From contig CAMYJN010000006.1 in NCBI GenBank assembly GCA_947258625.1, positions 1 to 18,281 on the forward strand: DNA of 18,281 bases, written 5' to 3'. The notes below the pieces were generated by a model. The model saw nothing but the letters and a program-made list of their open reading frames with translations, was not told where the DNA came from and did no database searches. Each line of letters starts with the position of its first letter. The stretch's first letter is position 1. This document shows positions 14,690-18,281 of this stretch, piece after piece. This DNA comes from an uncultured Polyangiaceae bacterium. Lineage in GTDB: Bacteria; Myxococcota_A; Polyangia; Polyangiales; Houyiibacteriaceae. The position numbers and the translations under genes are program-made.

Positions 14690-16205
14690 ACATGACCAAG
14701 ATGGCTGCGAGCCCGAGCCATCCCGGCCAGTCGCCGATGCGCCCGTAGATGGTGTCCCCTTCGAGCATGCGAATGTCGTATCGGAGGTTCTCACGAGTGA
14801 GGAGGCCAGACTGGGCGACGACGCGGCCAAGCGGATCGATGACGGCACTGATGCCGCTATTGGTGGACCGCACCATGTAACGCCGGTGCTCAATTGCGCG
14901 ATACCGTGACAGCACCAAGTGAATCCAAGGTTCTTGGCTGTCGCCGAACCAGGCGTCGTTGGTGAGGTTGATCAGCACGTGAGGATTGGATTCACGCACC
15001 ATCTTTCGGGTGAAGCGCGCAAGCACGTCTTCGTAGCAAACCGGTGTAGAGATTCGCCAGGGCCCCAGGGTCAACGGGCGAACGTGGGTCCCAGCGCTGA
15101 AGCGCCCGCTGTTTGGCGAAAGGTCGTAGAGGATCGGGAAGATGTCGCCGAAGGGAAGATACTCTCCAAACATCAGCAGGTAGGTTTTGTCGTAGGTCGA
15201 GCGCACCGTGCCTTCGCTGTCGGTCAAAAAGACCGTGTTGTAGACCCTCCGCTTGCCGTCGACTCGCTCCGTCGAAACGCCTCCGAAGAGGAGCGGAGAT
15301 TTCAAGTCTTGCCGCACCAAATCCGCCGAGAGCGGCACCCTTCGCGGAAGGCCGTCGACGAATGCCGATTCGGGCCAAATCAGTAGATCGAGCTCGCCCT
15401 GCTCTTCCAGCTGGCGGCTTTGTTCGAGGTGGCGCCGATGACCTTCTTTCGCCTCGCTGCGTTTTGCGAAGATGCCCATGTTGACCTGGACGATTCCGAT
15501 ACGAAGGATGGGTGCCTCCTCGAGCTCCGCTTCGACTTGAGCGATGCGGACCATTCCGTAAATCGCCGTGAAGGCGACCGCAGCGACCGTGAGGCCCCAG
15601 AGGGCTTTGGGAGCGGGTCGTCGTGCTCGCCTCCAACGCCAGGCCTCGTAAATCGAGAGGTTGACCAAGGCCATGACGACCGTCACGAGCATCGGACCGC
15701 CGAGTTCTGCGATCTGCACGAACGCCGTCTGCGCGAAGAGACTGTTGGAGAGATAGGTTGGGAAAAGGGACGGGTAGAGCCACTCGATCAGGAGCAGCGT
15801 CGGGATGGCGACGAAGCTCGTGCTCCAACCACGCCTTCGAAGGGCGCGATAGACCAGACCGTAAACCGCGAAATTGAATCCCAGATAGGCGGAGAACAGC
15901 AACCAGAACAGAGCGCTCGCCGCGTATCCGTACCCAGAGAACACGTCGAGGAACTCGACGAGCCAGTGGTAGCCTCCGGCGCAGGTCACCGTGCCGTAAA
16001 GCCAAGCGACAGCAAGGCTGTGACGCCAGGTTCGCCCGAGGCCGAGCTCGAGCGCGCACCAGAGGGGCACCAGGCAGACCAGGGACAGCGGCCAAACCCC
16101 GAATCCGGCCCAGCCGAGGAAATAGAATGCGCCTCCAAGGATTGCGAGTCCGTACGCCTGGTGGCGAGGCCTCAGGCCGGAGTTGTTGGAGCTGCTCTCG
16201 GTCAC
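14661..16205 (-). CDS. lnt: Apolipoprotein N-acyltransferase Lnt
   Basis: Lnt is the inner-membrane enzyme that adds the third acyl chain to the N-terminal Cys of lipoproteins. The start is a GTG at 16205 that overlaps the bioA stop as GTGA, giving 514 residues, normal for the family. The frame is open further upstream, but that part is antiparallel noise within bioA. Multiple membrane segments cover about 15-225. The nitrilase-like domain follows with the catalytic triad visible: Glu279 in LIWPESAF, Lys340 in YDKTYLLMFGEYLPFG and Cys390 in TPVCYED. Also present are LINLTNDAWFG (411-421) and the final membrane helix (about 493-508). It probably serves the lipoproteins encoded nearby. The 3' end overlaps the convergent lipoprotein gene by 29 bases. 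Confidence 0.95.
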   Translation of the reverse strand: MTESSSNNSGLRPRHQAYGLAILGGAFYFLGWAGFGVWPLSLVCLVPLWCALELGLGRTWRHSLAVAWLYGTVTCAGGYHWLVEFLDVFSGYGYAASALFWLLFSAYLGFNFAVYGLVYRALRRRGWSTSFVAIPTLLLIEWLYPSLFPTYLSNSLFAQTAFVQIAELGGPMLVTVVMALVNLSIYEAWRWRRARRPAPKALWGLTVAAVAFTAIYGMVRIAQVEAELEEAPILRIGIVQVNMGIFAKRSEAKEGHRRHLEQSRQLEEQGELDLLIWPESAFVDGLPRRVPLSADLVRQDLKSPLLFGGVSTERVDGKRRVYNTVFLTDSEGTVRSTYDKTYLLMFGEYLPFGDIFPILYDLSPNSGRFSAGTHVRPLTLGPWRISTPVCYEDVLARFTRKMVRESNPHVLINLTNDAWFGDSQEPWIHLVLSRYRAIEHRRYMVRSTNSGISAVIDPLGRVVAQSGLLTRENLRYDIRMLEGDTIYGRIGDWPGWLGLAAILVMFIRRRDAVG

Positions 16206-17503
16206 CGGGCGCTTCGTAGCACGCGTTCGGTGGATTCGCGCACGATGCCGAGCAAGCGCTCGAGGTCGGCGTCCTCGATGTTGAGTGGCGGAACCAGATA
16301 GACCGTGTTGCCGAGGGGGCGGAGATGCGCGCCGAGCTCGAGGGCGGCTTCGGAGATCTCCCAGCCGACGGTACCCATGTAGCCGCGCACTCCAACGTCG
16401 AATGCAGCGCACATCCCCAGGGCTCGCGGCGAGGACACACCGACGACCTCGTTCATCTCCAGGATGCGAGCGGCGAGTCGCGCCGCTTTGGGCTTCACGG
16501 CTTCCAGAATCTGCTCGTCACGATAAATCGCCAAGACTTCCCGCGCGACCGCTGCGCCGAGCGGGTTGCCGCAAAAGGTGTGTCCGTGCATCAGCGCGCG
16601 GCTTTTGTCTCCGCGAAAGCCATCGTAGATCCGATTGGTCGCCAGGGTCGCGGCAAACGGTAAGACGCCGCCGGAGAGGCCTTTTGCTGTACACAGCAAG
16701 TCCGGCGTGATGCCCGCCTGATCGCACGCCCACATCGGGCCCGTTCGGCCGAAGCCGGTGAAGACCTCGTCCGCGATCAAGAAGGTGTCGGCTCGCTGGG
16801 TCTCTAGTCGAAGCTCGGCGAGCAGCTTCGGCGGGTACATCCGCATGCCAGCGGCGCCTTGGACCAGTGGCTCGACGATCACAGCCGCGATCCGATGGGA
16901 ATCCCTGCGCAGCAGCTCGAACAGATGTTCAAACACCGGCTCCCAGTCCTGGTCGACCGCGTCGGCCGGCCTTCCGACATCAAATAGAATCGGGCGAAAC
17001 ATCGCACTGAACTCGTCGACGGCGCCTGCGCTCATCGCTCCCAGGGTGTCGCCATGGTAGGCGCCGGGAAGGCCGAGGAAGCGCGTGCGCGCCGGTCGGC
17101 CGTTTTGCTGCCAATACTGAAAAGCCATTTTGAGTGCGACCTCGACCGCCGTGGAGCCGTTGTCGCTATAAAAGACCCGGTCGAGCCCGCCCGGGGCAGT
17201 GTCCGCGAGCTCGGCGGAAAGACGCGCGGCCGGCTCGTGCGTCACCGCAGCCAGGGTGCAGTGCATCATACGTTCGGATTGCCGCACGATCGCTGCGCGA
17301 AGACGCGGATGGCCGTGCCCGAGATTGTTGCACCACCAGGACCCGCTGGCGTCGAGCACCCGCCGCCCATCGCCGGCGATCAGCCAGGGCCCCTCAGCCC
17401 GATCCACCACGAAGAGCGGACGGCTTTCGTGATCGTCACTCGAAGTGTACGGGCGCCAAAGGTGCGCCCGATCGAGGGCGATCAGCTCGTCGTCGGTGGG
17501 CAT
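16202..17503 (-). CDS. bioA: Adenosylmethionine--8-amino-7-oxononanoate aminotransferase BioA
   Basis: This PLP-dependent class III aminotransferase makes 7,8-diaminopelargonate in biotin synthesis, using S-adenosylmethionine as amino donor. The ATG at 17503 gives 433 residues beginning MPTDDELIALDRAHLWRPYTS. A TTG ten codons upstream (17533) is a less likely start. The PLP lysine is K274 in TAKGLSGG, and ADEVFTGFGRTG supplies Asp245 and Arg253, the same numbering as in the E. coli enzyme. SDNGSTAVEVALKMA (113-127) binds the cofactor phosphate, and LWRPYTS carries the substrate-pocket Tyr. No other biotin genes are in the window. It overlaps lnt by 4 bases, so lnt translation is probably coupled to it. 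A 533-base repeat-rich gap separates it from ftsK. Confidence 0.95.
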   Translation of the reverse strand: MPTDDELIALDRAHLWRPYTSSDDHESRPLFVVDRAEGPWLIAGDGRRVLDASGSWWCNNLGHGHPRLRAAIVRQSERMMHCTLAAVTHEPAARLSAELADTAPGGLDRVFYSDNGSTAVEVALKMAFQYWQQNGRPARTRFLGLPGAYHGDTLGAMSAGAVDEFSAMFRPILFDVGRPADAVDQDWEPVFEHLFELLRRDSHRIAAVIVEPLVQGAAGMRMYPPKLLAELRLETQRADTFLIADEVFTGFGRTGPMWACDQAGITPDLLCTAKGLSGGVLPFAATLATNRIYDGFRGDKSRALMHGHTFCGNPLGAAVAREVLAIYRDEQILEAVKPKAARLAARILEMNEVVGVSSPRALGMCAAFDVGVRGYMGTVGWEISEAALELGAHLRPLGNTVYLVPPLNIEDADLERLLGIVRESTERVLRSAR

Positions 17504-17649
17504 TGGGCGGACTTTGCGATGAGGTGACAACAAGTGCCAACCGGGGCGCCGTGAGCGCGACGCAGGGGTTCGACGGACGGGGCGGCTTGTAAAAGTGGCC
17601 GGAGGGGCTGGGGGTCAGCGTTCAACTTGCGCTGCCGCGGGCGCTTGGA

Positions 17650-17700
17650 GGCGGGGCGTTGGATTGGTTGCGTGCTGAGGTTTGATTGAACCGCCCCGCC
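17650..17700 (-). repeat. 9-base inverted repeat in the bioA upstream region
   Basis: GGCGGGGCG (17650-17658) and CGCCCCGCC (17692-17700) are exact reverse complements around a 33-base loop, about 150 bases before bioA. A third segment, GGGGCGG (17579-17585), can pair instead with CCGCCCC (17691-17697). Two mutually exclusive hairpins are therefore possible in a bioA leader RNA. The complementarity is certain, but a regulatory switch is only a possibility. Confidence 0.4.
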
Positions 17701-17728
17701 CACCCCCACCCGTAGTCCTCCCTGGCGC

Positions 17729-17777
17729 GGCAATCGCTTCGCTCTGCCTTGCCGGCGCTTCGCGCCGGGCTTCGCCC
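17729..17777. repeat. Cluster of short GC hairpins with TTC/GAA loops
   Basis: Three stems follow closely: GGCAA (17729-17733) with TTGCC (17749-17753), CCGGCGC (17752-17758) with GCGCCGG (17762-17768), and GGGC (17767-17770) with GCCC (17774-17777). Neighbouring stems share two bases each. The last two are closed by the triplet TTC (GAA on the minus strand). The cluster resembles short repeated extragenic palindromes, but copy number cannot be tested in one window. Confidence 0.4.
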
Positions 17778-17825
17778 TTCAGGCTCGCGCTGCCGCCTGC
17801 CGTTGGGGGAGGTGGTTGGTCCTGT

Positions 17826-17837
17826 CTCCGTACGGAG
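17826..17837. repeat. 12-base perfect palindrome beside the large inverted repeat
   Basis: CTCCGTACGGAG is self-complementary over 12 bases and shares its last base with the first base of the large inverted repeat that starts at 17837. It could be a protein-binding site or part of the same element. No gene start is nearby on the plus strand. Confidence 0.4.
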
Positions 17838-18024
17838 GGGCGCGGGGAAACGCGTCATGGGGTGGAGTCGACGTAGCGAGTGACAATCTGCACGGGAGCA
17901 ACCACCGCAGATTGGGCGCGAGCTCCGAGGCGAGGCTTGCGTGGTCAGAGCCCCCAAGTGCATCCGACCACCTTTGCAAGCCGAGCCGTTCGACGTAACC
18001 CCGTGTCGCGTTTCCCCGCGCCCC
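17837..18024 (+). ncRNA. Candidate structured RNA or cruciform element between ftsK and bioA
   Basis: The ends form a long helix. GGGGCGCGGGGAAACGCG (17837-17854) pairs perfectly with 18007-18024. After one T-T mismatch a further nine pairs (17856-17863 region with 17998-18005, including one possible G-U) follow, then a 3x3 loop and five more pairs (17867-17871 with 17990-17994). Inside are two hairpins: CAATCTGC/GCAGATTG (17884-17891, 17907-17914), and a longer one joining 17929-17946 to 17966-17987 with stems GGC/GCC, GGCTTGC/GCAAGCC and GTGGTC/GACCAC. Its interruptions are a tandem G-A pair and a CTTT bulge. The G-U and tandem G-A pairs work only if the plus strand is the RNA. I recognise no known RNA family, and no promoter or terminator is obvious. 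A REPIN- or MITE-like DNA repeat is the main alternative. Confidence 0.35.
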
Positions 18025-18036
18025 GTGTCGACCGCG

Positions 18037-18281
18037 CTACATCGGTCCGACGAGGACTTCTCTTCGTCCGCCCGCCTTGGAGCTCGGCGGCCCGACGACG
18101 CCTTGCTGTTCCATCTGTTCGACGAGCTTCGCGGCCTTGTTGTAGCCGACGCTCAGCTGGCGCTGGACGTGACTGATCGAGCAGTAGCCGGCGTTTGCGA
18201 CCACGGCGACGGCCTTGTCGTAGAGCGGGTCGTCGCTCTCACTGCCGAAGCCCTCGTCGTCGCGTGGCTTCACGATCTCTT
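18037..18281 (-). CDS. ftsK: DNA translocase FtsK, C-terminal gamma domain (rest off the right edge)
   Basis: Only the last 81 or so codons are in the window, and the frame stays open to the right edge. The segment DPLYDKAVAVVANAGYCSISHVQRQLSVGYNKAAKLVEQMEQQGVVGP matches the FtsK gamma winged-helix domain, which reads KOPS sequences to orient the motor and contacts XerD at dif. FtsK pumps chromosomal DNA through the closing septum. The recognition helix segment SVGYNKAAKLVEQME is intact. The protein ends GRREVLVGPM. The stop lies 12 bases from the right arm of the large inverted repeat, so that element would be at the 3' end of the ftsK transcript. Confidence 0.93.
   Translation of the reverse strand, partial: EIVKPRDDEGFGSESDDPLYDKAVAVVANAGYCSISHVQRQLSVGYNKAAKLVEQMEQQGVVGPPSSKAGGRREVLVGPM

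Larger units (their letters stand above)
17504..18036. other. 533-base non-coding gap between ftsK and bioA
   Basis: No open frame here has a convincing start, ribosome-binding site or recognisable protein motif. The translations are Arg/Pro/Ser-rich, as expected from GC-rich non-coding DNA. It holds the bioA upstream inverted repeats, a cluster of short GC hairpins, a 12-base palindrome and the large structured element near ftsK. It is the only stretch above 300 bases without a gene in this window. Confidence 0.7.

Noticed and set aside
16206..16412. 69-codon N-terminal extension of lnt
   Set aside because: It is a shadow within bioA. The GTG at 16205 overlapping the bioA stop gives the normal Lnt length.
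17587..17600. TTGTAAAA as a possible biotin-operator (BirA) half-site before bioA
   Set aside because: No matching inverted GGTTACAA half-site at the expected spacing was found.
17565..17640. tmRNA-like GGGGTTCGACGG and a TTCAACT loop at about 17619-17635
   Set aside because: The match to the tmRNA 5' signature is short, the interval is too small, there is no tag-coding frame, and no acceptor stem or CCA end pairs with it.
17622..17963. 113-codon minus-strand open frame between ftsK and bioA
   Set aside because: It is Arg/Pro/Ser-rich, has no ribosome-binding site, and runs through the inverted repeats, so it is more likely non-coding.

Overview
The window looks like a chromosomal segment from a high-GC Gram-negative bacterium, most likely a myxobacterium (Myxococcota, former Deltaproteobacteria). 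This is inferred from gene content, not from a search: a sigma-54 activator with an N-terminal FHA domain, a PilZ protein with a degenerate receiver-like tail, Cys-rich lipoproteins with repeated Cx(4-5)C spacing, a tandem M16 peptidase pair and carboxypeptidase-regulatory-like repeats in a lipoprotein. There are no phage, IS, CRISPR, rRNA or tRNA genes that I can see. Coding density is very high except for 17504-18036.

Layout. 1-2932 (minus): yebC-ruvC-ruvA-ruvB, the Holliday-junction resolution operon, with ruvB cut by the left edge. 3018-3812 (plus): a lipoprotein with 39 cysteines. 3737-6757 (minus): gltX followed by a processive family-2 glycosyltransferase. 6962-9579 (plus): two translationally coupled M16 peptidase genes, the first with an intact zinc site and the second without one. 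9576-10289 (minus): PilZ plus pseudo-receiver protein. 10503-12326 (plus): FHA-GAF-AAA+-HTH sigma-54 activator. 12405-14689 (plus): two coupled genes for probable lipoproteins. 14661-17503 (minus): bioA and lnt, overlapping by 4 bases. 17504-18036: non-coding and rich in inverted repeats. 18037-18281 (minus): the C-terminal winged-helix (gamma) end of FtsK, cut by the right edge.

How the genes may work together. RuvA, RuvB and RuvC form one DNA-repair machine, and FtsK also acts on chromosomes. Lnt acylates lipoproteins, and three predicted lipoprotein genes lie in the same window. The sigma-54 activator is followed by a 14-base perfect palindrome and a close match to a -24/-12 promoter in front of the lipoprotein pair. 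This suggests local control, which is a hypothesis.

The most unusual parts are: (a) a roughly 188-base element (17837-18024) between ftsK and bioA, whose ends form a long, nearly perfect helix enclosing two further hairpins, and which could be an undescribed structured RNA or a cruciform repeat; (b) all three tail-to-tail gene junctions overlap (76, 4 and 29 bases), leaving no space for terminators, and one lipoprotein loses the last strand of its final repeat exactly where it enters lnt; (c) the candidate sigma-54 control region.
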